Shown here in pieces: positions 34,097-46,317 of a DNA stretch of 64,000 nucleotides. Every line of letters starts with the position of its first letter. Within the stretch, counting starts at the first letter, position 1. Made by a program: the position numbers and the translations under genes. The DNA comes from Pyronema omphalodes (taxonomy: Eukaryota; Ascomycota; Pezizomycetes; Pezizales; Pyronemataceae): the NCBI GenBank assembly GCA_024516155.1, contig JAJJXM010000023.1:496001-560000 (forward strand), given 5' to 3'. The notes below the pieces were generated by a model. That model did not search any database, was not told the origin of the DNA, and saw only the letters and a list, made by a program, of their open reading frames with translations.

Positions 34097-36365
34097 ATGG
34101 TCTCAACACGATCTGCTCGCTCTGTTGAACCTGCAGCCCTCGCCGTTCCACCTAGAACTAGAACTGCCCGAGCTGCTTCCGAAGACGCGACCCGGAAAGA
34201 GCGCCCCCAAAGAGCCCCAACAACTACGCAGCAGGCTAAGCTGCTCAAGAAAAGGAAGAAGAATGCCACTCCTCCTCCGCCTTCTCCTAAGCAAATGCGT
34301 ACGTTGCACCGCATGCCAAGGGTCCTTCCCAGTTACTGACCAGAGCTCAGTTTCCTCGGTCACAGAGGAAGTAGAACTGCCAGTACAACAAATTCCAGTA
34401 CCTACAACTATAATTGCGCCTCCAGAAGAACTAATTGAAACCATTCCGGAACTCAATAAAATATCGGAAAAGATCTTAACGAAGCTATTAAACGAACCAG
34501 ATATTAATAAGGTTTTGAAAGACCTACAGGAGCCAAATATTCAGTTTACACGTATGATAAAGCGGTCACGAGGGGTTTTGGAGGGCTATAAGGATGCTTT
34601 TGGAGCTGATAAAATGGAATACATTAATGTTGAAACGATAAAAAACTTGCTTCGGGACAACATTTTCGATCCGGTTATGGTCAGATCAAACGTGGCTACG
34701 CTAGCTTTGCTGGTATTTACAGTAAAGGAAGGAACCGATGAATTTGCAGATGCAATCAAGTACCTCGACGAAGCCTATTTCCCGGCAGTCATTGGACAGC
34801 AGACCAATCAAGATACCTTTAGCATCGCATTACGTACCCGGTACTTGGCCTTTTTCTCGTCCCTTCTCCTTGAATATAACCCTTCCGAAGATTTCGATTA
34901 TACGCCCTACTTGAACGCAATCTTCTACCAGGGACAGGATGGAGCTCTTCGTCCGTTTCATCCGGAGGCAGAGCAGTATGAAAAGTGGCAGGAAGATACT
35001 CATGCGCAGATTGAGGAAATCAAATCAATGTTGTCTGAAGACACTCTGGAGAGTGTCCAGTTTTCATTTGAATGGGGATGGTCGGAACAGAGGGATAATA
35101 TCATTGACTACATCAAGCGCTTTTACCAAGATCCGGAGTGGAGGAAACTAGCAATCGAAGCTGTGGATGCAGTGGAGGAGGGATATCAGCTGAAACCGCA
35201 GGAGAAGCCCAAGAAACTAAGTTCATATACTATCGAAAGTATAAGAGAATCCCTATCAGCTAGGGTATTACCCGATGCGGAACCCAGCGAGGAGGAAGAA
35301 CAGGCAGAGGAACAGGTGGACCAGGAAGAGCGGGTGGGCCGGGAAGAGCGGGAAGGACAGGAAGAGCAGGAGGAACAAGCGCATCAGGTCTTGACAGCTG
35401 TTGAGCCTGAGCCTGAGCCTGAACTGGAGCCGGAACCAGAACCAGAACCAGAGAACTCCCGCAGAAACCCACGGAAAAGAGCTCTCCCAGCTGCACTTTC
35501 CGATGTCGAAGAAGACCAATTCCAACCAGTTCCAGAAGCTGAGATGAACAAGCGGCCACGACTCGGTCCAGAAGTTGCACAACAACCCACTCGACGTCCG
35601 TCAAGTCGTACTCAACAACACCCCGATGCCCGGCCCGACAGTAGGACTCAAACCCGGACTACTGGGACACGCCCCAACCCCCGAAGTTCTCATATACGCC
35701 CAGATTCCCAGGCCAGTGAAAACCGGGTCATACTCCACCCTAACGCTCGTGCCCGCAACTCCGCCGCAAGCTCTCGTCGCGATAGAATTAGTCAGCACAG
35801 TGAGCACTCTGCACTTAGAGCACGCACATCCGCCGCAAGTTCAAACATGCATCATGATAACGAAAACGATGAACTTATGCGACCATCAGATGCCAGCTCT
35901 GCACAGCGTTACTATCATGAAGATGGCGATGACTATCGTCGACTGTCGCACAGTTCGCAACCTCCAAAGTTACGGAAACCTGTCAAAGGAAGAATCCCTT
36001 GGACTGAGGATGCGGAGTTACGTCTAATCAGACTGATTGGACGGTTTGGAAATAATTGGAGGGCTATAGAAGCTCGGGGTGAACCGTTACTGATGGGTAG
36101 AGACAACGTGGCACTGAAAGATAAGGCAAGGAATTTGAAAATCAAGTATCTTAGAAATGTTCCACCATTCGAACTGCCGATTGGGTTTGGAGACGTGCCG
36201 TTGGATAAGAGAATCAGGGAACAGCTGGAGCAAAGCGGGGTTGATGTAACGGAGATGGAGAATAGGTGTCGGGATAGAGGGATGCTGGAGGACGGGGAGG
36301 AGAATGAACCGCAATATGATGAAGAGGAGGAACGTTACTTTGATGATGGAAGACCATCCCTATGA
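34097..36365 (+). CDS. TRF/Taz1-like protein with C-terminal telobox Myb domain
   Basis: Two exons, 34097-34298 and 34351-36365; the 52-bp intron (GTACGT...TACTGAC...CAG) restores the frame, giving 2217 nt and 738 aa. The start ATG gives MVSTRSARSVEP, with a basic KLLKKRKK nuclear signal near 50-57. Residues about 90-270 are helical (PELNKISEKILTKLLNEP onward) in the place of a TRF-homology dimerisation domain. Then come acidic Glu/Gln and Pro-Glu repeats (about 390-450), an Arg/Ser/Thr-rich disordered stretch, and a single Myb/SANT domain at about 614-670. Its third helix reads NVALKDKARNLKIKY, the telobox VDLKDKxRN motif of TRF1/TRF2, Taz1 and Tbf1. The architecture (one Myb at the C-terminus) fits Taz1/TRF, which bind duplex telomeric TTAGGG. 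Telomere binding is inferred; a Tbf1-like role in gene regulation is the alternative. Confidence 0.8.
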
Positions 36366-38876
36366 TTATCATGATGATAAGGTAGTTGAGCAGTCCGTAG
36401 GAACGTTAGGTGTGATAGCTTTTGTCTTTTTGGGAACGGAATTTGGAGTGAGGTTGGGGTTGGGGTTTCAAATGGCTTTGCTTTTTGGTTTTTGGGCTTT
36501 GGGCTTTGGAGTGTGATTTTTCTGTTTTTTGTGGGATTTATGGTTGCTTAGTTTGAGGAATACTAAGGCGTAGCAGGACGTTTGGGTTTTGTTGGATGCG
36601 GATAGGTGATTTGTCAATGGGTACTGCAGTTGCTTTAATGGGAACTATTTTTTTTTTCTCTTTGGGAGTTAAACTGAACACTGAACCATCGTTATTTGTG
36701 AGCATTATTGCATCCAATAGTCATGAGTAAAAACATCATTTATTAAACCTCTTTGTAACATCATACAGCTTAAAACCATTGGCCTCGCTGTTTGATTAAC
36801 CTTATGCATCAGCTCTGATATATATTCATCATTTCAGGTTTATCCAATATACCAATACTGGTACAGTACGTATATCAACAGCCAGTACATTAACTATTCA
36901 TTCCATCAGCTTCAGCAACTCCCTTACGAATTTCCATTATCCTGTAAAGCTTGCGTGCTTTAATCAGTTTACTCATTCTCCTGAGAAAACAGCAAAAAGC
37001 CCAGTCAGTTTCCAACCAACCGTGGTATTAGCAGCAGAGATCTGTTAACCCACCCCAATCCCCAGCCAGTACAAATGATAATACGCACTAGAAATACCGG
37101 TGAGTACCTCTGAGAATAGTATATATATGCAGGGAGATATATTAGATATGTACCCAGTTTGATTGGTTGAGGGAGGTAGGTAATTAATGGAGGTCTTTAT
37201 GCAATACAGATTACGGGTTCCCCAGATTCCCCAGATTCCCCGGGTTATCCAGGTTATCCAGGTTATCCAGGTTATCCAATTTATCCAGGTTATCCAGGCT
37301 CTCAGGACCCACCAGGATGGATCTCTGTGGAATGTGAATCTGACAGGACTCCCCCAGTTTCGGGAAATATTTCGCGAGATTACAGGATTATCACCCATCT
37401 CTCCCCGGAAAACTAAAAGCAAATTGTAGGATTTCTTTTTATGGTGTAACGGTATAACCACTAGGGAATCTAATTCAATCTATAACTAAAAATTAAACCG
37501 GAACTTATCTTACGAGCAGCACGTAAGGATGCAAAACACCTCAGCCGCAAAGCTGGACTTTTAAGATGAAGGGTTCTAGTTCCTGAGTTGATTGGATAGT
37601 TCAAGGATGAGGACTTTAAAAACTAAAAGTTCATGCATGTGTGAGAGAGTTTACGGTCATATGATGGACGGTATTCCCTGTAACCTTGGAGTATGAATAG
37701 AACAAGAGAGATAAGGTGTGAATGACATATGCAGGCATTTGATCAGCAGATATCTTTCGTAGGATATGCTGCAGTGTATTCTCTATCTTTTGAGAATCTC
37801 ATGAGTCATGCATTTCCGGCCTGAGAAAAGCCATGACGGTGTATTGATGAATTGTTACGAAAGCCAATGGCAGAAGTGCCTCTATGCAGATAATTTAATT
37901 GAAGAGCTCTTTCGAAGTCGACTGCTTCACTGATCGGTGGTAAATAACTGCAGAAATGGAATGTTTTTTTGTGGGTGATGTCATTGTTTTTGCTGATAAT
38001 CTATCTGTGAGTCATAACTATCGACACACTCATGTAACGAAGATCACGATATTGCGGACGATATTGTGGATTGTGATTACGAGTTTCAGTTTTCTCTGAG
38101 AGGTTTATTTGAAGTCTTTTGTAACTACTGCAACAATCACCAAATTTATGGATATTATCAGGAGATTATTACCGGGTCATCTCCATCGTTAGGGTAGTAC
38201 AATTAGGGCTACAACTGACGCGGCAGGGATTTGGTTGATCGCTTGGTTACACATATGTTGGTTAACCTTTTCGAGCTAGATACAGCACCGTCGCCCCGCA
38301 CCGCGACGCGGTATTCGTAGCATCGTTTCTGACACCAAACGTCATCTCCAACGAGTGAAGTTGCAAAAGCTATATGTATGCGGATACCCTGAATAACTGA
38401 GAATGACACCCTGCGCTAACAAATATTCAGCTTGAAAGACATATTACGGCACTTTTACCTTTCTTCTTTCTATTGCACTTGGCAGCAGCTAATCCCGCCT
38501 TTCTGTACGGAGATTGGTTCGGCAAAGAGCTTAGGGGAGCTACCCTAACTAAAGCTCACCACCTGTCGTCAAATCTGTACCACTCTTTTTGCACTTTCAT
38601 TTTCCTTTGTTTGAACTCCCGCAAGGGCTGGAGTTACACGGAATTTACCTTTCCTTTACTTTACTTCTACAGAGCCAACAAGCTTTCGCCAGTATTCCTC
38701 CACAGTCTTTCCTCTACGATCCTTCCAAGCAAACATAGCAACATCCAGTTTTCGTTATCCAGCTTTCTTTATAACACAAACCTACCAGTCACCAATCGAA
38801 CGTTCCTCCCGCACACCAGACATCTACACAACCTCTCCAAGCTTTCTACAGTTTCTACCACCCAAACGCAGCAAAC
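36366..38876. other. Intergenic, upstream of the RdRP gene
   Basis: About 2.5 kb without a supported gene. It holds the 9-bp minisatellite at 37242-37298. From about 38580 the plus strand is pyrimidine-rich, as expected for the RdRP promoter and 5' UTR; an open frame there starts with TTG and is not called. Confidence 0.5.
37242..37298 (+). repeat. 9-bp minisatellite (GGTTATCCA)n
   Basis: About six to seven tandem copies of GGTTATCCA (one AATTTATCCA variant), preceded by two to three TTCCCCAGA units of the same length. Since 9 is a multiple of 3, both strands give spurious repeat peptides (VIQ on plus, ITW on minus). Confidence 0.93.
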
Positions 38877-41800
38877 ATGAAGGTCCCATCGACGTCTCAA
38901 AATCCCGGACCTAGTCGCGATGGCCCCGGTGGCCGCGGTGGTCGCAGCAACTATCGAGGTGGCCCTAGAGGTGGAAGAAGCAACGCCAACACCATTAGAA
39001 CACCAGAAACAGACCACGAATTCATCCTCGGTCCCCGACCTGCAGGCCCTTCTAGGACGCAGAGGCCAATTTCAGTACCAAGTTCAATCCAAGCCTCAGG
39101 TCCAGCACCTCAGTCTACCCCATCACCCCGACTAACAACATCGGCCCCACTAGCTATACCTGACAATCCGAGACCTGTATTAGGTCCCAGACCTGTACCT
39201 ACAGGCCCCTCATCTAAAAATAAGAGGCCAAGTCCAGTACCCAGTCCCGGCCCAGGTTCAACCTCGAGACCTGGAGCCAACACCCGTCAAAGGCCATCGG
39301 CCGAAACTTCTACAGGCCCTCCGACCAAAAATAAGAGGCCAAGTTCGGTACCCAGTTCGGGTTCAGCCTCTGGTCCAAGAGCTGAATCTATCCCCCCGCT
39401 CAAGGCATCGGTGTCAGCTCCTTCAGTCATGGAAAAGACAGCAGCCTCACAATCAATGTCAAAGAAAGGCTCAAAATCGGGAAGCGATAGCGGAGGCAGT
39501 AGACGAGGAGGCCCCTCAAATGGGCAAAAGGCTTCAGCAAGCGGACAATCAAGTCTTCCGAATGGACAGCAGAAGGTCGTCAATGGTCAGCAGAATCAAC
39601 GGAGGTCCAAACAATTTGCGGAGGCTTTGCATAAATTCGGCTTTGAACCGGATACGGCAAATACACAAGAAGCAGGAAGCAGAGCATTGCGATTGGTTGA
39701 ACAATGTATCGAGACAATGACGCGAGGGGAAGTTGTGGGTTCCGTGCCTACAGGTTCAAGAACCAAAGATGGAAGAAATAGGTCTGCTTCGCAGCTGCAG
39801 AATGGACAGGAACAAGAGCCCCAGATGGCACCAGAAGCTATAGGTGGATGGACAAGAGAACGAAAACCAAAGTTAGCGCCGTATAGGGGCCTCAAGGACG
39901 ATGAGTATAAAAAGTACCATGAAGTGCCTGTGTTTATCGGTCCTGGGTTGAAAAATGAGACTATTATGGATATCTTTAGAAGTTTAAAGGACTATGGTCC
40001 TATCGAATCTATCCGTTTACTTACCAACAACACCGGTTCGTTTACCGGAAAGGCTCTTGTAATTTTCAAATCTGTTCGATGTCCATTTTGGCAAGAGGAG
40101 GAGGGAATTGAATTTGGGTTTGGCAAGGTAGCGGTAAAGTGGAACCGGCCTACCAAGTCCCCATATGTTCAAAGCAAAATCAACCGGTCAAAGTTTTTTG
40201 TCGGAAAGATGGTATGTTACATACAAACTTTTGGTGGGATGCGTTTTAACAGTAGTAGGAATTTGATGTACGGTCACTGGAGTTTGGATTCATGTTGAAG
40301 CCGGAAGAGTTCATGGTAATGTACTCGAGTACACCTGATCTCACGAATATTACTTGGGAAGTCAATCTCTTTAAACGGAAAATTTCAATAACCTACACGA
40401 TGAAAAAAACGCAAGAGCAATTAAAAGCTGTTGATTCAGACTCCGATCAGGTCAAAAACGCATCTCAGGTCGAAATCCACAAATACATGATTGAAATTCC
40501 GTTCAGTCATTTGCAGGGACTGTTGACTCCTGCAGACGAAGATCAGGACGCCGACATAAGAACATTTGTTATGCCGTTACCGAACCCCCCCAAGTGTTTT
40601 CGCCAACTCGTTCATTGGAGTGAGACTATGAATGAAATAGGGCAGATGTTTTGGAATATCGAAGATACTTGGGCGAGACAAACGGATGTTGAATACGACA
40701 TGAAAGCACGTGACAAGGAGCCTGTCAGCCTCCGGCACAAAAAACCAATCATAGATTTAGGTATGCATCATTCCTAGTCTTGCTGCCCCTCCCTCCCCCC
40801 CCCCCCCCCCCCCCGTCCGCAAACAATCCTTAACTATATGGCTCTCTGCTGTCTTTTTTCAAAACCCTGTACAGTTCGTGAGAAATTTTAACGTACAATA
40901 GGACGCTGGACAACATATCGTCTAGAATTCAAATTGAAAACCCCCGAGAAGAAGGCCGAGTTCAAGTCTATGATGAGTGCCCTGAAAGAATACAACATCC
41001 AGGCACAACCACTTACGAATTTCAATGTCAACAGAGATCGCTCTGCATTAACACAAGTATGGGACTTCTTGGATACTGATCCGTCCTTTGGAGATTACAA
41101 TTTATCTTATCCAGTGCGATATCAACTCGAATCCTGCATAAGTCACGGATTTATTAACGAGCATAACATCACTCAACAATTTCTTGAGGAGCTTAGAAGG
41201 CTTCATGAGCGTACTGCTGTTATCCTTTTGGAAGCAGTTGCAGAAGCGAAGAAGAGAATTTACGACCCGATGGAAGTATTCAACCTACCTCGAGACCATC
41301 GGCTAGCTATAGGTCGTGTACTTCCAGAGTTTTGTGTGTACATGCAGCGAGCGACCGTCACGCCTACTGGAATTCACTTCCACACTCCTAGTGTGGAAAT
41401 ATCAAACAGAGTTATACGTCAATTCAACTACTTTTCGAATCGGTTTATCCGGGTCTCGTTTTCTGACGAGGAGCACATTGGCAGGCTTAGACCATCGGAT
41501 CGAATCACTTCGAACGAGCTCTACAGACGTATCTGGAGGACCCTTCTTAAAGGGATTGTTATTGGCGATCGGAAGTTTGAATTTCTTGCTTTCGGAAACT
41601 CCCAGCTCCGTGAACATGGTGCTTATTTCTTTGCTTCTGACGGAAAGATTACATGTGATGTAATTCGAGACTGGATGGGTGACTTCTCTGATATCCCATA
41701 CATTGCAAAATATGCGGCACGTCTTGGGCAATGCTTCTCGACAACTAAGCCCTTTAAGCTCAAAACCTACGTCCCTATCCAGATTGACGATGTCGAAAGG

Positions 41801-43987
41801 AACGGGTACACATTTACGGATGGAGTTGGTAAGATTTCGCCGCTACTTGCGACATTGATAACGCAGAAAATGCAGAAAAACAGACCAACAGATAGCTATC
41901 AATCCTCCTGTTTTCAGTATCGTCTCGGCGGGTGTAAAGGAATTTTGGTATCCTGGCCAGACTTACCGAAGAAAAGTATGCAAATCAGAAAATCTCAAGT
42001 CAAGTTTTGGTCAGAACACGCAGAGCTTGAAATCATCCGATGCTCTCAGTTTTCTGCGGCATCGCTCAATCGACAGCTGATTATAGTTCTATCCAATCTT
42101 GGAGCCCCGGACCAATACTTTAGGGACCGTCTATCAAAAGTTCTGAAGGATTATAACGAGGCAATCCACAGGCCTAGTAAAGCCCTCGAAATTCTTACGA
42201 AATATATTGATCCGAACTTCATGACTCTCCGAGTTGCCGACCTCGTTCGCGGCGGCTTCATGCAATCACAAGAGCCATTCGTTATCTCCGTTTTGCACCT
42301 CTGGCGAGCCTGGACTATGAAGTATCTCAAGGAAAAGGCGAAGATTGTACTGGAACACGGAGCATTTCTCCTCGGCTGCACTGACGAAACTCAAACACTC
42401 CGAGGCTGGTACGAAAACGATAAGGAAGATGATCTTGCGCAAATATTCTGCCAGATCTGGGATAACAATTCCAAGCCGCCTGGACCTCGAGTCATCACCG
42501 GTCGCTGTGTAGTCGCCCGCAATCCCAGTCTTCACCCCGGTGACGTCCGCATAGTCGAAGCTGTCGATGTCCCAGCACTCCACCACCTCATTGATGTGGT
42601 AGTATTTCCACAAACAGGGGATCGAGATATTCCGAATATGTTATCGGGAGGAGATCTGGACGGTGATGACTACGTTGTTATCTGGGATAAAGAGCTCGTC
42701 AAACCAGGTGTTGTCAAAAATGAACCCCCAGCTAATTACACTTCCAACGACGCGCGAAAAGCCGATGGTCCAGTTACAATAACAGATGTCAAGAAATTCT
42801 TCATCGACTATCTAAAGAATGACCGTCTAGGATCTATCGCCAACGCTCACCTTGCCCATGCCGACCATCAGGAAGCTGGTGTCAAGTCCGCAATCTGTCT
42901 GGAGTTGGCTCAGCTTCATTCCGACGCCGTTGACTTTCCTAAATCCGGAGTCAAAGCAACTATGAGCAAGAAACATCGCGTGCAGGAATGGCCACACTTC
43001 ATGGAGAAACCGGAGGAAGAGGGTCAACGTATCTCAGACAAGATTCTAGGACAGCTTTATCAAATGGTTGAACGTGTTGAGTTTGTCCCACAATACAACC
43101 TCAAACCGAACGAAGCCATCATGAATGCCTTCGAGCTTACCGATGAAGAAATGCAGTGGGCGAGAAAGGTTAAGACTTCTTACGATAAAGATATGCGCCG
43201 AATTATGTCGCAGCATAATATCAACACCGAATTTGAAGTATGGTCAACTTTCGTCATGTCTCACTCTGCAGGTAACGACTACAAGTTTCACGAAACTATC
43301 GGAGAACATTCAGCTACTTTGATGGATCGATACAGGGAAATAATCCTGGATTCCTGTAAGGACAGAACTCAAGAACTCCCCCGAAAAGTTGCCGCCCTTT
43401 ATGTTTATACACAAAACCATATTGAAGAGGGAAAGAAATACCTACTCAATGTACGGGTAGAGACAACTCCGAAGCTGAAAGGCAAGGAATTGGACCCCAA
43501 TTGGACCAAGACGGAGCTTGCTATCATGCCACTCATGAGTTGCCCTTGGCTATTTGCGGATATCCTGATGTACATTTCCAAGGGACAGCTTAAAGTACAG
43601 AATGACTATGAACCGGGTAAACCGCCGGTGTTTAAGAATTGGCTGAATGATGAGGATGATGTGGAGAAGGTCACTATCGAAGATTTGGAGAAGCTTGGGG
43701 AGGATCTGGGAGGACTAGTTATGACAGAGGAGACCGATAGTGAGGATGAGAAAGAGAAGAGGAGGCAGGAAAAGGGCAAGGGTAAGGCGGTTGACGTCGG
43801 AAGTTTCGATAACGACGACGATGATGATGACGACAATCGTGACGATGACCATGATAATATTGTGCCGCTGCCGAAAAATAAGAGGAAGGAAAACACCGGG
43901 TTTGACGCCCTAGGGAACGATGTGGATTTTGATGCTCTTGAGGAGAAATTGAAGGAGATGGAGTTTAAGTGGGAAGATTTGGAATAA
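38877..43987 (+). CDS. RNA-dependent RNA polymerase (QDE-1/SAD-1/RRP-3 family)
   Basis: Three exons, 38877-40211, 40259-40760 and 40902-43987; introns of 47 bp (GTATGT...TTAAC...TAG) and 141 bp (GTATGC...TAG). The sum is 4923 nt, giving 1640 aa. The first about 340 residues are disordered: an RGG-type Gly/Arg patch near 18-36, then Pro/Ser-rich and Lys-rich stretches. An RRM-like segment follows (about 350-435, VPVFIGPGLKNETIMDIF). The catalytic RdRP domain occupies exon 3 with GRWTTYRLEFKLK at the exon join, GYTFTDGVGKISP, and the active-site DLDGDD at 1197-1202 (three metal-binding Asp). The tail is very acidic (Asp run near 1590-1610) then Lys/Glu-rich. The family makes double-stranded RNA from aberrant transcripts for Dicer in quelling or meiotic silencing. 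The length and RRM-containing N-terminus suggest the SAD-1-like group, but the subfamily is inferred. Confidence 0.96.
40795..40814 (+). repeat. Poly-C tract (20 nt) in RdRP intron 2
   Basis: Run of 20 C (26 C in 27 bases counting the upstream part) within the 141-bp second intron. It explains why this intron is about three times longer than the others, and it is placed, as in CENP-O, between the donor and the branch point on the coding strand. Confidence 0.93.
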
Positions 43988-46317
43988 CCGACAGCAAGCC
44001 TTTCGAATCGGGGAAATGGGCCTAGAATTATATCAGTGTGTTAGTAGTAGTCTATTTCTTTTTTCTTTCTTTTTTTTGCAGTATTAGCGAGGATTACTTT
44101 TATTTTTTGTTTTTGTTTTTTTTATTATTCTTTTTGCGGCATGGATATCATCAGCTTTTATGGAACCGTTGATTCACATCGTTATCATGGTCCTGGATCT
44201 TATTGGGTTGGTTGACACGAGTTCGGCTTTTAATTTGGTTTTATTGTATTAATGAATTTGTTATATTTGTTATCCTGCATTAATTTTTAAGAAAAAAGAC
44301 GGCCGATATATTGACTGGTTGTATTTTTTTGTTTTTTTGTATTTTTTTTTTTTTCATTGGAAAATTACAATGGTCGTCATGATCTTACGAATTTCTTTGG
44401 TTGGCTGTCTGGATAGCTCGAAGGGTTCTTATTTTTTTTTTTTTTTTTTTTTTTCGTTTTGTCAGTTATAAACTTAAGGCCTTAATAATAAAAAGTTCAA
44501 AAATGATCTCTTTGAAACGGGAATCGTAGATGATATTTATCCTGAAAATCGTCTCGGGCTATAGAGCCCGGTCTCTTCATCTGCAGCTTCGTCGCAACTG
44601 TGATCTTCATACATGCAATTGTATAGGTAAAAACATTAATGGTGGTGTTATACTAATTCATAAAATCATGACTTGATTTCAATTACCGTCGAAGATTTGG
44701 AAAGCTTAAATATCACGAAAAAGAACACGTTTTGGTTCTCGACGAAACTTAATCGAGTGATCGGTAATGAATCACCAGAGCGAACAGATGACGAAATGTG
44801 ACTATCGGTAATGCAGCTAGTGCTATTTTAGTTGTATGATATGGCATTCGTATTAAAAAGGAGAGGGGGGTATGGTTTTTATTCAGGTTTGGTAGTGACG
44901 TGGAACCAGAGGTTATTGGTGATTGGGGTCGTGATTTATTCCCGGAGACAAAGGCTTAGGCAGCTGCGACACTGATATTGCTGGTCAGATGCAGGTTTAT
45001 TTTTTGGTTAATCTACGCTGACCTAGGGTTAGATGTAGATGCTGAGCATGAAATTCGATATCATTGATTAAAAGGTGTCAATAGATAACGCTGCGATGTA
45101 GTTAGGTTCTTTATGAGTTGTCAAAGGAGGAGTGGAGATGGATAGAAAGTGCAAATAGTTGAGTTGAGGAGGAAGATGGAACGTGGAGGGTGGATGATGG
45201 CTTAAACGACTACCGTCCAACTACTTCATGTGCAGTTATTATCTATCTTGATAAGCCACATCATGGCGCGAATATTGGCGTTTTAGAAATCAGGGTTACA
45301 CCCCATATCGCGCTAATAAACATTGGCATGCTAGATTATGTGCTGAATGACAAGCTCCAACTATCGTTGACGCCATGCCACCTGTCAAAATGTAGGCAGC
45401 AGAATTTAACCGAAGATACAAAAACAAATTGCACAATCGCGTAATTTTGTGGAGCTGTAGGTGTGCCAAGTTGTGGAGAGGGTATCGTAGGGCGTGCGAG
45501 CGGGTCGGCAAGGGCATCCAACGTCGGGATCCGGTTAAGTCGTGGACACGTTTGGTCAAATTATACGTAAGTTTTACAAATCCTCACAAATACTACTTCT
45601 TTAGTTATGTATTTCTTTGTGCTTTGTGTACTTTCGTAGTAGTATTGGCTTCATTTTAAAAGATTTTAATGCAACGTCACGCGCATGCTGTGTCACTCGA
45701 TGCACGAATGACAATCAATGATGTGTTCCGCGGTTCATCGGGAAATGGTTTTCCGTTCAGGCCATGATGATCTGTCTCAGTAGAAGTGGACCTTTGTGGG
45801 TCTCTATCAAGGATTTTTAATAGGTGGCTGCGACTTCAAACTTTGTAAACGGTGATCCGCTCAAAATATTCACACAAGTGACACTGTCCTACTTGGCAAG
45901 CCGTCATGGCAGATCCCCCTTCCTATGTACATACATTTTTGAAAGTTTCATTTTCAACCGAACTTTTTTCTCCGAAGACTTTGCAGACTGCGCGAATTCC
46001 ATCGCGTGACAATAGGAATAAAACAAAAAGAAACCTCAATCTTACAACCCCCTGAAGCTAAATATACAGTACAGAATAGATCCATCATCCGCCAATTTTC
46101 CCCTTTCCTTTCCAATTTCCCTGGTTTCCAATTCTCTCCATAACATCCCCAACAAAGCAAATGATATCATCCGCGAAAGTAAATAGTAAAAACACACCCT
46201 AAAGAAAATAATGTTGAAGTTTTGTATCAAGAAAAAAAACACGATAAAAGCACACCCAACCCAAAGCGCCCGATAAAAAAACAAAGGAAAATATAATGAT
46301 AGCAAAGAATTAGATGT
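43988..46317. other. Gene-poor interval
   Basis: Begins with T-rich 3' sequence of the RdRP gene, including a 23-nt poly-T at 44432-44454. Scattered ORFs start with non-ATG codons and have no motif. A/C-rich sequence at 46020-46300 is probably the 3' flank of the minus-strand methyltransferase gene. Confidence 0.5.
44432..44454. repeat. Poly-T tract (23 nt)
   Basis: Homopolymer about 450 bp downstream of the RdRP stop codon; other T-rich runs are at 44060-44120 and 44325-44355. Confidence 0.9.

Noticed and set aside
35575..36027. 150-codon ORF within the telobox Myb gene
   Set aside because: Off-frame shadow of the Arg/Ser/Thr-rich segment of the real protein.
38473..38880. 135-codon plus-strand ORF before the RdRP
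   Set aside because: Starts with TTG, has pyrimidine-rich composition, overlaps the RdRP start out of frame; most likely 5' UTR.
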